Positions 9,004-18,560 of a DNA stretch of 64,000 bases are shown in pieces; the first letter of the stretch is position 1; each line of letters starts with the position of its first letter. The notes beneath the pieces were generated by a model. The model searched no databases. It saw only the letters and a list, made by a program, of their open reading frames with translations, and was not told the DNA's origin. The translations under genes were made by a program, and so were the position numbers. Source of the stretch: CAWGYT01 sp963826795. GTDB lineage: Bacteria > Planctomycetota > Planctomycetia > Pirellulales > Pirellulaceae. The stretch is taken from assembly GCA_963826795.1 (NCBI GenBank), contig CAWGYT010000012.1:124001-188000 (forward strand), read 5' to 3'.

Positions 9004-10746
9004 ATGAGACAAATTCCGTTACGACGATTCTTCGGTGGTGTCGCTGTCTGCGTCGCCGCCTGGCAGGGCTTGGATGCTCGACCCGTCGAGGCGGCGGGTG
9101 TTACGGTCGGAAGTTCCAGCTTATTCTCGACGCCAGACTATAGCGACTCGTTTACGGGAACGGACGCCGGCGGACGAGCGGACCGCCCTTATGTCGCGGC
9201 CGTCCAGCCCGCACCGGCCTACGTGGTCGAAAACACCTACGGCAATCCCCCGCTCTCGTTTCAAATCGGCGCGGGTTTCAGTTTCGCGGCCGATGGAGCA
9301 GGTACGCCGGGCTTCGTCGACGGAACTCCCGCCTATCCGCTGGGATCCGCGCCGAACGCCAGTGGTGCCGGTAGCGATACGGGATTCACTCAGACCGGTG
9401 GCGCGGTCGACTACGGAATCACCTACTACCTGCGCGATGAGTACGTCGTGCAGGTCGACGCGGTGCAGACTCCGGATCGGATCGATATCAGTTCCGGAGC
9501 GGGCCTCGGAATCTTCGCCCCCGAGTCGCTGTCGGTCTTCTTTCGTGGCGACGGTTCGGGGAACGCCTCGCTCTTCAACGGCACCGTCGACACGCCGATT
9601 CAAGCGGAACTGCCCGACTTCAACACGGGGATTGCCGGCGCGGGTGAGTGGTACAACTACGCGGTACGATACGACCGCATGGACCAGGAAGTCGAAATTT
9701 ATGTCAACGAAATGTCACGTGGCTTGATCGACCTGACCACGTTTGCCGGAGGCATCTACCAAGGCTTTTCCAACGCGACGGTCGGCGCGGGAGGATCGGG
9801 CGGCAATCGCGTCTGGACCGACAACTTCCAGGTGGGTGGAAATGGCCCCGCCACGGGAATGCCCCCGGCTCCGTTTCCGGATCCGGGCAACCTCGTTGGC
9901 TTGCCGGCCAGCTTGGTGTCTTTTTGGGACTTCAACGAAGCGGCTGCGCCCGAGGCGGGACGTATGCTGGACTTCGCTTATGACCGCAAGGCAGATCGCA
10001 ATGGTTCATTCCAAGGCACGGCAACCCGCACCGGCGGACTCGTCGGCTTGGGAGCCGGCCAGTTCAACGACACCAATGGCGATGGCGTGAACGTGGGAAG
10101 CGACGGATATTCGTTCACGGACGGGATTGCGGTCGAGGCCGTCTTCACGACGAATTGGGACGGCAGCGACCAGGCCGAGTTCTTCCGCAAAGAGGACGGG
10201 GGTAACCGGATCCTGCTCTCGTTTCAGGCGGGTCCGAACATTAATGACGCCTTCGGGCAGCTCGTGGGCACCGCGGGCACCCCTGGGGTCTCACTGGGTC
10301 TGAACATCGGCGGATACGGCGAACTGGACATCGCGTTCGATGGACTCGATGGTCGCCCGACCCTGGAGCAAGTGGCTGACGGCGAGGTACACCACATCGT
10401 CGCAACCTTTGATGGCGCCTCGGGCGTCAAGTCGATCTTCCTCGATGGCGAACTGATCGGCTCGGTCGATCTGGGTGACGCCTTGCAGATGGTCAGCGGC
10501 GGGGCGGCCCCCGCGTTGATCGGTGCCTCCGGCGGCAGCGAGCCGTTTACGGGGGTCTTGGACGAAGTCGCGATCTACAACGCGGCGCTCAGCCAGGCGA
10601 CGGTTGCCGAGCACCTTGCGAACGTTTTGGCCGGCGGGCCAAATTACTTCAACGCCGTCCCCGAGCCCGCATCCTGGTCGATGATCGGGTGGATTGCGGC
10701 CGCCGGACTGCTGCGACTTCGTCGAAGGCGAGGGACGCGCGACTAG
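9004..10746 (+). CDS. Secreted LamG-domain protein with PEP-CTERM tail
   Basis: The 580-residue protein has a signal peptide ending near AAG at residue 32. An N-terminal beta-rich region of about 280 residues follows, then a concanavalin/LamG fold (around 305-545, with FWDFNEAAAPEAGRMLD, HHIVATFDGASGVKSIFLDG and LDEVAIYNAALS). The C-terminus AVPEPASWS plus a hydrophobic helix plus LRLRRRRG is a complete PEP-CTERM signal. LamG domains usually bind glycans or proteins. No catalytic residues are evident. GGAGA precedes the ATG. The protein is probably sorted by an exosortase and displayed on the cell surface or in the extracellular matrix. Confidence 0.87.
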   Translation: MRQIPLRRFFGGVAVCVAAWQGLDARPVEAAGVTVGSSSLFSTPDYSDSFTGTDAGGRADRPYVAAVQPAPAYVVENTYGNPPLSFQIGAGFSFAADGAGTPGFVDGTPAYPLGSAPNASGAGSDTGFTQTGGAVDYGITYYLRDEYVVQVDAVQTPDRIDISSGAGLGIFAPESLSVFFRGDGSGNASLFNGTVDTPIQAELPDFNTGIAGAGEWYNYAVRYDRMDQEVEIYVNEMSRGLIDLTTFAGGIYQGFSNATVGAGGSGGNRVWTDNFQVGGNGPATGMPPAPFPDPGNLVGLPASLVSFWDFNEAAAPEAGRMLDFAYDRKADRNGSFQGTATRTGGLVGLGAGQFNDTNGDGVNVGSDGYSFTDGIAVEAVFTTNWDGSDQAEFFRKEDGGNRILLSFQAGPNINDAFGQLVGTAGTPGVSLGLNIGGYGELDIAFDGLDGRPTLEQVADGEVHHIVATFDGASGVKSIFLDGELIGSVDLGDALQMVSGGAAPALIGASGGSEPFTGVLDEVAIYNAALSQATVAEHLANVLAGGPNYFNAVPEPASWSMIGWIAAAGLLRLRRRRGTRD

Positions 10747-10781
10747 GGCGAGCTCGCTGCCATCGAATCAGCGAACCCAAC

Positions 10782-10815
10782 CGCGAGGGCGTGGCTCCGC
10801 CAAACCGCCCTCGCG
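10782..10815. repeat. Inverted repeat (10-bp stem) after the LamG gene
   Basis: CGCGAGGGCG (10782-10791) and CGCCCTCGCG (10806-10815) are perfect inverted copies around a 14-base loop, 36 bases after the stop. There is no T-run, so it may stabilise a 3' end or work as a Rho-linked or bidirectional terminator. Confidence 0.55.
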
Positions 10816-11168
10816 AGCTTCCGGGCCGGCGAGGTTCCTGCCGAGCCGGATTTTCTCAACGAGGCTCAGCACGAGCTTCGACCTCCCGTACGCTGCCCCA
10901 AGCCATTCGGAGCGGACGCCTGGCATCGAAGTGCGCTTCGCCGCACTTCAGTTCTTGATCTCGCACGGCTGGCATGCCAAACTCAGGACGGTCCGAGTGC
11001 CTCTCTTCCGGCGGCATCCGTTTCAGACCATACGTTCATCTTCGAAGTGGACTTGATCCCTGCCGATTGGCTCATTATCGCATTGGCTCATTGGCTTATT
11101 GGCTTATGAACGATGCCCGAGTACACGTCGGGGCCGTTGATTTTGGAGCGACAACGGTGCGTAGGTCG
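10816..11168. other. Intergenic stretch with a short imperfect tandem repeat
   Basis: The frame of the next gene is open back to 10974, but that part has no coding character. Around 11066-11106 the motif TTGGCTCAT/TTGGCTTAT recurs four times with short spacers. The repeat lies just ahead of the chosen start and may be slippage-derived. No clear promoter is visible. Confidence 0.4.
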
Positions 11169-12860
11169 ATGAGGCGTTTCTATCAACTCGGGCCACCGCG
11201 GCATCGCCGTTACCTGTTCGTTGGGCTCGTTTGCCTGATCTGGCCACCCGATGCATGGCCTCAATCGCGGATCCAATTTCACGATCTTACCGCTCAAACT
11301 GCCATCGCGTTTCGCCATCACGACGGTAGTCGCGGCAACTATTACATTGTGGAAGCGATGAGCGCCGGATTGGCCCTCTTCGACTATGACGGCGATGGGG
11401 ACTGCGACATCTATTTTCTGAATGGACAACGGCAGGACCGCGGCGACTCCGTCGAGCTCTCTCGGAACGCCCTCTATCGAAACGACGGGAACTGGTCATT
11501 CACGGACGTCACCGAGCAGGCGGGCGTCGGCGATACCGGACATGGCCTGGGCGTCACCGTGGGAGACTACGACAACGACGGGGATCCGGACCTTTACGTC
11601 ACGAATTTCGGACCGAACGTCCTGTACCGCAACAATGCCGACGGAACGTTTTCCGATGTGACCGACGAGGCCCAGGTCGCGAACGGGCACCGCGTGGGGG
11701 CAGGCGCCAGCTTTCTGGATATCGATGGCGATGGCGATCTCGATCTATTCGTCGCCAACTACGTCAAGTTCGAACTCGGCTCGCACGTTCCCCGCACGAA
11801 ACAGGGCTACCCGATCTACGGCAGCCCGGCCGATTACGAACCCGAATCCGACACGCTTTTTCGCAATGAATCGGATGGGACATTCCGCGACATCAGCCTG
11901 ACGTCGGGAATCGCCACACCTCGTGGCACGGGGATGGGAGTCGTGTGTGCGGACTACGACGATGATGGAGACACGGACATCTTCGTCGCCAACGATGGGA
12001 TGCGAAATTTCCTGTACCGCAACGACGGTCGAGGGACCTTCACCGAGGCCGGCTTGTTGAGTGGTTTTGCCTACGACATGGCCGGGAAAGTCCATGCCAG
12101 CATGGGCGTGGATTGCGCCGATCTGGATAACGATGGACGGCTCGACTTCCACGTCACGTCCTTCCAGGGCGAGCTGGCAACCCTCTATCGCAACCTTGGC
12201 AATGGCCTGCTCGAAGACGTGACGATCTCGGTGGGAGCCGCCGCGGGGACCCGGGCCCCTGTTACGTGGGGAAATGGCCTCGTCGATTTTGACAACGACG
12301 GCGATCGCGACATTTTCATCGCCTGTGGACACTTGTACGATCAACTTGACCAGTTCGATCGCTCGACGACCTACTTGACGCCCAACCTAATCCTGGAAAA
12401 CCTCGACGGGGATCACTTCCGCGACGTGTCGGCCGAAGCCGGCGACGGCATGCAGGCCAAATCGAGCAGTCGAGGCGCCGCCTTCGACGACCTGGACGGC
12501 GACGGGGACGTGGACATTGTGGTTCTGAATTCCCGAGCGCAACCGACGATCCTTCGTAATGATACGCCTCGGGAAAACCACTGGATTCGCGTCACCTTGC
12601 GAGGAACCTCCTCCAACCGCGACGCAGTCGGGGCTCGCGTCGAAGTGATCGCCGGTGACCTGACAATGGTCGATGAAGTCCATAGCGGGCGAGGTTATCA
12701 GTCGCACTTTGGCACCTGCTTGCACTTCGGACTCGGCTCGAATCGTCGTGTCGACCGGATCCGAATCCGCTGGCCCGACGGAGAATACCAGACACTTGAG
12801 AATCTCGAGGTCGATCGCGTGCTCACCGTGACCGAACCAAGTCGCGTCGGTCGACCGTGA
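11169..12860 (+). CDS. CRTAC1-family repeat protein (FG-GAP/VCBS repeats plus ASPIC/UnbV), copy 1
   Basis: Seven or so repeats carry the calcium-loop pattern DxDxDGxxDxY/F (FDYDGDGDCDIYF, GDYDNDGDPDLYV, LDIDGDGDLDLFV, ADYDDDGDTDIFV and others), expected to form a beta-propeller. The last 75 residues (RGTSSNRDAVGARVEV to RIRWPDGEYQTLENL) match the ASPIC/UnbV domain. I start at ATG 11169 (563 residues) because it leads straight into a signal segment (YLFVGLVCLIWPPDAWPQ). Starts at 11106 or earlier are possible. The stop overlaps the next gene as GTGA, and the gene two downstream is a close paralogue. The protein is exported. Its function is unknown, perhaps adhesion or substrate binding. Confidence 0.88.
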   Translation: MRRFYQLGPPRHRRYLFVGLVCLIWPPDAWPQSRIQFHDLTAQTAIAFRHHDGSRGNYYIVEAMSAGLALFDYDGDGDCDIYFLNGQRQDRGDSVELSRNALYRNDGNWSFTDVTEQAGVGDTGHGLGVTVGDYDNDGDPDLYVTNFGPNVLYRNNADGTFSDVTDEAQVANGHRVGAGASFLDIDGDGDLDLFVANYVKFELGSHVPRTKQGYPIYGSPADYEPESDTLFRNESDGTFRDISLTSGIATPRGTGMGVVCADYDDDGDTDIFVANDGMRNFLYRNDGRGTFTEAGLLSGFAYDMAGKVHASMGVDCADLDNDGRLDFHVTSFQGELATLYRNLGNGLLEDVTISVGAAAGTRAPVTWGNGLVDFDNDGDRDIFIACGHLYDQLDQFDRSTTYLTPNLILENLDGDHFRDVSAEAGDGMQAKSSSRGAAFDDLDGDGDVDIVVLNSRAQPTILRNDTPRENHWIRVTLRGTSSNRDAVGARVEVIAGDLTMVDEVHSGRGYQSHFGTCLHFGLGSNRRVDRIRIRWPDGEYQTLENLEVDRVLTVTEPSRVGRP

Positions 12861-14395
12861 CGCAGTCGCATGGGGCAGCGAGGCAATCGGCGGTGATTTT
12901 TCTGGTACGACTGACTGAAACGATGCGTTCCCGAAACAATTCTTTCCAGATCGTGGATCACATGCCCGGGCAAGAACCTCGAACATTCAGGCGGAACCTA
13001 TCGGAGTCGACTTCGGCGCAAATCGAAGACGACGATCGTTCTCGGGCCGTTCCTCGCGATCCCTGGGTGCTGCTCGTTTCGCTCGCTCTGACAACCTTGC
13101 CGTCCAGTCCCTGCTCCGCCCAACTCCAGGACGAGGCAATCCCGTCAGCGACCGCAACGACGCAGGAACCGGCCCACGAATCGTCGCGTCTCTTTTCCAT
13201 GGCGCTCGCGCTCAAGGAAGAGCAGTACCGAATCGCGACCGATGTCTTACGGGACTTTCCCGACGATTTCGACGCCTTGCGTGTGATGGGTTTTGCCCAC
13301 AGCAGCCACGGCAATCTGGAGGAAATGGCGACCTGTTGGGAACGCTGTCGGGAGCTGCAACCCGATCGGCCAGATATTCACGATCAACTGGGTCGATACG
13401 CGATGAAGGTCGAACGTTACGACGACGCGATCGACTCGTGGCAAACGGCCTTGAAGCTTGATCCGAACTATCCACAGATCCAGCAGCGTATCGGCGAAGC
13501 ACTCCTGAATCAGGGCAAGGCCGCCGAGGCGTTGGCGGCGTTTGAGCGAGAATTGGAGCGGGCTCCCAGCGACAGCCAAGCGTTTTATCTCAAGGGGGAA
13601 GCCTGTTTTCAACTGCAGGATTACGAGGCGGCGAAACAGAGTTTCACGCGAGCGGTGGAGCGAATGCCTGAGCACGCGCAGGCTTACTATGGCTTGATCA
13701 AGACCTGTCGCCGCCTGGGAGACGGCGCTGGCGTGGCCCGCTACGCCCAGAAATTCCAGGAACTTCAGGGAGCGACGTTCGCGGCCGACCGGGAAGTTCG
13801 CCGTCAGTACGATGACTTGCGTGAAATGCGGCGGAACCTCGCCGTGACTTGCCTTGAAGCCGGCCGGCTGTACCAGAAAGGCAAAAACGACAAGCGAGCC
13901 GAGGCGCTCTGGACCCGACTTGCGGAACTTGATCCGGACCACGATCAGGCCCATCAGCTGCTCGCCTCACTCTATTTGAGACAGCGTCGCGGTCCGGATG
14001 CGTTGCGTGAGCTGGAGCACTTGACGCGTCTTCATCCGCGGCACGCAGATTACTACCAGCAGATCGGCTTCTTGCAAGCTCGCATGAAAAACCTCCGAGC
14101 GGCCGAGGCAGCATTCAAGAAGATGGTCGAAATTGCCCCGGACGAGGCGGCCGGTACGCGGGCTTTGGCGAAGTTCTATTTGAATACCAAACAACAGGCG
14201 TCCCTTGCCCACGAACTGGCCGTTCAGGCGGTTCGCCTGGAGCCAGTTGCCGAAAGCTATTTCGTGTTGGCGTGGTCACGCGCGGCGCTGGGCAGACCGG
14301 AGGAGGCGCTGGATGCCGTGAAAGTTGCGATCCGCTTGGACCCGAACAATATTACCTACCGAAAGCTCTATGAATCCATTGATCGAACTCGCTAG
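12857..14395 (+). CDS. Exported tetratricopeptide-repeat protein
   Basis: The C-terminal 380 residues are a solenoid of TPR units, for example RPDIHDQLGRYAMKVERYDD, YPQIQQRIGEALLNQGKAAE and SQAFYLKGEACFQLQDYEAA, ending near APDEAAGTRALAKFY. A hydrophobic segment (WVLLVSLALTTLPSS) about 70 residues from the first possible start looks like a signal peptide. The true start may therefore be ATG 12923 or 12962 rather than GTG 12857. The GTG overlaps the previous stop by four bases, which favours translational coupling. TPRs are scaffolds, and lying between two paralogous propeller genes suggests an assembly role for that pair. This role is inferred from context only. Confidence 0.82.
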   Translation: MTQSHGAARQSAVIFLVRLTETMRSRNNSFQIVDHMPGQEPRTFRRNLSESTSAQIEDDDRSRAVPRDPWVLLVSLALTTLPSSPCSAQLQDEAIPSATATTQEPAHESSRLFSMALALKEEQYRIATDVLRDFPDDFDALRVMGFAHSSHGNLEEMATCWERCRELQPDRPDIHDQLGRYAMKVERYDDAIDSWQTALKLDPNYPQIQQRIGEALLNQGKAAEALAAFERELERAPSDSQAFYLKGEACFQLQDYEAAKQSFTRAVERMPEHAQAYYGLIKTCRRLGDGAGVARYAQKFQELQGATFAADREVRRQYDDLREMRRNLAVTCLEAGRLYQKGKNDKRAEALWTRLAELDPDHDQAHQLLASLYLRQRRGPDALRELEHLTRLHPRHADYYQQIGFLQARMKNLRAAEAAFKKMVEIAPDEAAGTRALAKFYLNTKQQASLAHELAVQAVRLEPVAESYFVLAWSRAALGRPEEALDAVKVAIRLDPNNITYRKLYESIDRTR

Positions 14396-16139
14396 GTTTT
14401 GTCCTCTAACGGAACGAGAAAGTCCTTTGTCTCGGTCGCTTGTGAAAGGTCGCCGGGATACGTGGCCTGCGCTCGTGCGTCAAGTCATCTGGGCTTGCTC
14501 GCCCATCTTCTGCGTCGCGACAGTGGCGTTCGGCGCCAAGCCCGCGATCCGGTTCCAGGACGTGACGGCGGCCAGCGGAATTGAGTTCCGACATACTGAT
14601 GGCAGCACGGGCGAGCACTACATCGTGGAGTACGTCAGCGCGGGGCTGGCGCTATTCGACTATGACAATGACGGCGACGTCGACATCTATTTTCTGAACG
14701 GCGCCCCACCGCGTCACCGTTCGGCTCCCACGCCACCGTCCAATGCACTCTACCGAAACGAAGGCGATTGGACGTTTACGGATGTCACGAAGCAAGCGGG
14801 AGTGGGCGATGTACATCACGGACTTGGCGTGACGGTGGGCGACTACGATAACGACGGCGATGCCGATCTTTACCTGAACAACTACGGACCGAATGTACTG
14901 TTGCGTAATAACGGCAACGGCTCCTTTACCGACGTGACGCAGGCGGCAGGGGTGGGCAATGGGGATCGCGTCGGGGCCGGAACGTGCTTCTTGGATATGG
15001 ATGCCGACGGCGACCTGGACCTTTACGTCGCGAACTACATCCAGTTTTCTTACGACAAGCACGTCAGCCGTACCTTGCGAGGCTTTCCGGTTTACGCCAG
15101 TCCGCGTGACTACTCGCCGGAACCTGACACGCTCTATCGCAACAATGGCGATGGCACCTTCACCGACGTGAGTCGCACTTCCGGCATTGCGGCTCACGCT
15201 GCCTACGGCATGGGAATGGTTTGCGCCGACTATGATCGCGACGGAGACACCGACGTGTTCGTCGGCAATGACACGGGAGCGAATTTCCTATTTCGCAATG
15301 ACGGGCATGGGAATTTTGAAGAAGTCGGCCTGCTGACGGGATTTGCCTACGACGGAAGCGGCAAGATCCAAGGCAGCATGGGTGTGGAGTGTGGCGACTT
15401 CGACAATGATGGATACTTGGATTTCCACGCCACGTCGTACCAGAACGAACTCTCGACGCTCTATCGCAATCTCGAAGGAACGCTGTTCGAGGATGTCTCG
15501 CGCTCAAGTGGCGCCGGCCTGGGGACATTTCCACAGGTCACCTGGGGCAATGGGCTGGTGGACTTCGACAACGACGGAGACCGCGACCTCTTTATCGCTT
15601 GCGGCCACCTGTACGACAATGTCGACCAATTCGACGACCGGTCATCGTATCACGCAACGAACCTTTTGTACGAAAACTTGGGCCGCGGGAAATTCAGCGA
15701 GATCTCGCGCCAAGCAGGGCCGGGCCTGAACATCCGATTGAGCAGCCGCGGTGCTGGATTCGACGACCTGGACAATGATGGTGACGTCGATTTGGTGATT
15801 CTCAACTCCCGCCGCGAACCGACGCTCCTCAGAAACGACACTCCAGGCGGCAATCACTGGATTGGTCTGAAGCTGCAAGGAACGGTCGCCAACCGAGATG
15901 GCGCAGGAAGCCGAGTCGAGGTGATCACGAGCGAAAGCCGGCAGGTCGACGAGGTACACCGCGGACGCGGCTACCAAAGCCACTACGGCTCCCTCGTCCA
16001 TTTCGGACTCGGCCAAAACGCAACCGCAGTCGAGGTTCGCGTGCATTGGATCGGTGGAGACACGGAAGTCTGGCAGGATCTACCCGTGGATCGCGTTCAT
16101 ACGCTGACGGAACGGCGCGGTGGCAGACGGACGGACTAG
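14370..16139 (+). CDS. CRTAC1-family repeat protein (FG-GAP/VCBS repeats plus ASPIC/UnbV), copy 2
   Basis: This 589-residue protein aligns along its whole length with the gene two upstream: shared segments include the HHDGS/HTDGS region, the GLALFDYDxDGD loop, the GLGVTVGDYDNDGD loop and the RGRGYQSH end of the ASPIC/UnbV domain. The same series of DxDxDGxxD calcium loops is present. A signal segment (VIWACSPIFCVATVAFGA) lies near residues 37-54. ATG 14370 overlaps the TPR stop by 26 bases. Copies 1 and 2 look like an old tandem duplication with the TPR gene between them, kept as a three-gene unit. Confidence 0.87.
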   Translation: MNPLIELARFCPLTERESPLSRSLVKGRRDTWPALVRQVIWACSPIFCVATVAFGAKPAIRFQDVTAASGIEFRHTDGSTGEHYIVEYVSAGLALFDYDNDGDVDIYFLNGAPPRHRSAPTPPSNALYRNEGDWTFTDVTKQAGVGDVHHGLGVTVGDYDNDGDADLYLNNYGPNVLLRNNGNGSFTDVTQAAGVGNGDRVGAGTCFLDMDADGDLDLYVANYIQFSYDKHVSRTLRGFPVYASPRDYSPEPDTLYRNNGDGTFTDVSRTSGIAAHAAYGMGMVCADYDRDGDTDVFVGNDTGANFLFRNDGHGNFEEVGLLTGFAYDGSGKIQGSMGVECGDFDNDGYLDFHATSYQNELSTLYRNLEGTLFEDVSRSSGAGLGTFPQVTWGNGLVDFDNDGDRDLFIACGHLYDNVDQFDDRSSYHATNLLYENLGRGKFSEISRQAGPGLNIRLSSRGAGFDDLDNDGDVDLVILNSRREPTLLRNDTPGGNHWIGLKLQGTVANRDGAGSRVEVITSESRQVDEVHRGRGYQSHYGSLVHFGLGQNATAVEVRVHWIGGDTEVWQDLPVDRVHTLTERRGGRRTD

Positions 16140-16295
16140 TTGTTCGTGAGCCAACGGTGCGAGACGAGCGCATCCTCCCGCGAAAACGTCGCTCAAACCC
16201 GCATGGTCTTGCGGAACCAAAAAAATGATGCCACGGGGTACGAGCCGGTCGGCTCAGCCAGCTCGAATCCCAAACAGCCTCGAGCCGACTCGGAA

Positions 16296-17789
16296 TCAAC
16301 CGGTCTCATGCTGCTTGGTTCCCTCGGCGGCGCGTTTAATTCCGTTGAGCATGCCGCCGAAGACAATTTGATGCAGTGGGACGACGGCATACCAATAGAG
16401 GATGCCCAGCAGCCCTTTTGGACGGAAGCGCGCCGTCATGGTCAGCTTCGTGGACTCACCCTCGGCAAGCGGACTCATCGCGAATTCCAACCGGGCGACG
16501 CCTGGTAATTTCATTTCCGCGTGCAGTAACAGCGACTTGCCGCGTTCGACGCCGACCACGCGCCAAAAGTCCAGGGCCTCGCCGAATTCGACGTCCTCCG
16601 CGTGCCGCCGGCCCCGCCGCAGCCCGGGACCACCGACCAACTGGTCCATCCATCCTCGGATTCGCCAAAGGATATCCCCGGCGTACCAACCATGGCCGCC
16701 TCCGACGCGACAGACCGCTGCGAATACGGAGGACGGGTCGGATTCAATCGTAATGGATCGCTCGTCAACAAACACCTTGCCCCCGGCCCAGTCCGGGTCC
16801 CCGGGGATCGGTCCGGCCGCCGACCATCGTGTTGGGACTTGCCCCGCCTTCGTCCTCGTGATCGCTCGTTGAATCGCTTCTTGTACGGTCAGCGCCTGAT
16901 GCGGCATCAGACGCTGGGCGGTGTCCTCGGTAACGACGACGCGATTTCGAAGACCGTCGGCGAGCGGACGTGCGATGCGATAAGTGACCGGGGTCACCAG
17001 ACTAATCCACGCGGAACTAAGTCGAGGCGTCAGTACGGGTAGACCAATAATTAGTCGGCGCGGCAGCTGAAGCGATTCGGCCATCAGTTGCATCAGCTGG
17101 CGGTAGGACAGGACATCGGGACCTCCGATTTGAAGAGTCTGACCCGCGGTTGCGGGCACGCTCAAACATTTTACCAACCAGTACAGCACGTCCGTGATGC
17201 CAATCGGCTGACACTCCGTTTCGACCCAACGCGGTGTCACCATGACCGGAAGCCGTTCCACTAGATAGCGAAGTATCTCAAACGACGACGAACCCGACCC
17301 GATGATCATGGCCGCTCGCAGCGTCGTCACCGGAACCGCGGTGGACGCGAGGGCGCTCTCAAGCTCTCGACGCGACTGAAGATGCTCGCTCAAGCCCTCG
17401 CCAAGTTCGCCTAATCCGCCGAGATAGATGATCCTTTTGACTCCCGCGCGGGAGGCGGCTTGAGCGAAATTGCAGGCTAACTGCCGGTCCTGTCGCGCGT
17501 AATCGCTGCCCGAAGAGATCATTGAGTGGATCAAGTAGTAGGCAGCGGAGCATCCCGAGAGCTGTTCGGTTAGCTGGTTCACATCGGTGAGCTCACCCGC
17601 AACGACCTCGACGTTTGATTCCCAACGCCAAACTCTCGCGTCAAGCTTTCGAGGCTCGCGAGCGAGGCACCGGACGCGAAAGCCCGCGTGTAAAAGTTCA
17701 GGCACGAGCCGTCCGCCGACATAGCCCGTCGCTCCCGTCACGAAAATGCGATCCTCGACGGGTTCAGAATTCAGCTCGGTGCTCCCCAC
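16296..17789 (-). CDS. NAD(P)-binding SDR-family protein with DUF2867 domain
   Basis: Residues 1-300 are an extended/atypical short-chain dehydrogenase fold, with nucleotide-binding motif VTGATGYVGGRLVP and the YYLIHSM segment. The C-terminal 160 residues match the DUF2867 pattern (GWYAGDILWRIRGWMDQLVGG, DFWRVVG, AEMKLPGVARLEF). Such two-part proteins are common and their reaction is unknown. The frame runs up to a TTG at 17819. I prefer the GTG at 17789 because it avoids a longer overlap with the upstream gene, whose stop lies at 17771. With that start the protein has 497 residues and overlaps the upstream gene by 19 bases. It is the last gene of a minus-strand trio. Confidence 0.85.
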   Translation of the reverse strand: MGSTELNSEPVEDRIFVTGATGYVGGRLVPELLHAGFRVRCLAREPRKLDARVWRWESNVEVVAGELTDVNQLTEQLSGCSAAYYLIHSMISSGSDYARQDRQLACNFAQAASRAGVKRIIYLGGLGELGEGLSEHLQSRRELESALASTAVPVTTLRAAMIIGSGSSSFEILRYLVERLPVMVTPRWVETECQPIGITDVLYWLVKCLSVPATAGQTLQIGGPDVLSYRQLMQLMAESLQLPRRLIIGLPVLTPRLSSAWISLVTPVTYRIARPLADGLRNRVVVTEDTAQRLMPHQALTVQEAIQRAITRTKAGQVPTRWSAAGPIPGDPDWAGGKVFVDERSITIESDPSSVFAAVCRVGGGHGWYAGDILWRIRGWMDQLVGGPGLRRGRRHAEDVEFGEALDFWRVVGVERGKSLLLHAEMKLPGVARLEFAMSPLAEGESTKLTMTARFRPKGLLGILYWYAVVPLHQIVFGGMLNGIKRAAEGTKQHETG

Positions 17790-18118
17790 GATGACGAGGT
17801 GAGCGACGGCATGACCCAACGAATGATGAGGGGCGGTGCAGGCAAAATGTCAAAGCCAAGTCGGCTTCCGATCTGAATGCGAAGCCTTACCTTGTAGCGA
17901 CGGAAGATTTGCAGGAGGGAAAGCGAACCTGAATTGCACTGATTCCGAAGACGCCAAACCGACCAGACGTTTTTCACGTTCAGCACGACCCCGTCTTCCG
18001 TCGCGTCAATCCTGACCGGCCGACCGGCTAACGTTCCCCTCAGTCGGCCGGTCACGATCAGTTTGGGCCTGATCCCGCATCTCGCGTTCGGATTTTCAAT
18101 GTTCCATCCAGGATCCAC
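17771..18118 (-). CDS. Small conserved-looking protein of unknown function
   Basis: I do not recognise this gene. The protein is up to 115 residues, and its core begins KLIVTGRLRGTLAGRPVRID and continues with SLLQIFRRYKVRLRIQIGSR. It is basic with strong alternating strand character. A GTG at 18118 gives a 61-base overlap with the upstream small gene. A start near the KLIV segment, right at the upstream stop, is equally likely and would remove the odd first 18 residues. The 3' end overlaps the SDR gene. Tight overlaps on both sides argue that it is real and translationally coupled. Confidence 0.6.
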   Translation of the reverse strand: MDPGWNIENPNARCGIRPKLIVTGRLRGTLAGRPVRIDATEDGVVLNVKNVWSVWRLRNQCNSGSLSLLQIFRRYKVRLRIQIGSRLGFDILPAPPLIIRWVMPSLTSSSWGAPS

Positions 18119-18270
18119 TCAGCGTGTTCCGCTCCAGCACCCGTCCCGCTGGGAACTTTCACATGAAACTGATGCATCTCATATGAGATCTCGGCGTTGC
18201 GACCCGTCAGTCGGTCATAAAGGCCAATCGCGAGCTCGGGCCAATTGGTCGTGTGCTTCTCGTCAGACAT
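18058..18270 (-). CDS. Small conserved-looking protein (70 aa)
   Basis: The sequence opens MSDEKHTTNWPELAIGLYDR and continues LTGRNAEISYEMHQF to a GTGAGAEHAEWILDG segment. It is acidic to neutral and soluble, and I recall similar short proteins from planctomycetes without an assigned function. AAGGAG sits 7 bases before the ATG, one of the best ribosome sites in the window. It is the first of three overlapping minus-strand genes ending with the SDR/DUF2867 protein, so the three may act together. Confidence 0.72.
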   Translation of the reverse strand: MSDEKHTTNWPELAIGLYDRLTGRNAEISYEMHQFHVKVPSGTGAGAEHAEWILDGTLKIRTRDAGSGPN

Positions 18271-18560
18271 CGTAAATCTCCTTCATTCTGGTGCAGGTTG
18301 TTGATCGCGGTGGATGATGAAACTCAAACCAAGTACGCTCGCTCTGAACATCAAGGCTCACGCTAAGCTCGGTAGCCGTATGCCTTGCTGGATTCCGAAA
18401 TCGGTCCGCGCGGTGAGGGGTGTGGACGCGGAAACGCGATCTTCGAATGAGCGAACTCGACATGATTCACGCAGGGGATCATAGCCGAGTGAGCACAAGC
18501 GACAAGTCGCTCGGTCTGAAAAGAGGTCTTGCCCTCTCCGGCGATTCGACGACTTGCCGG

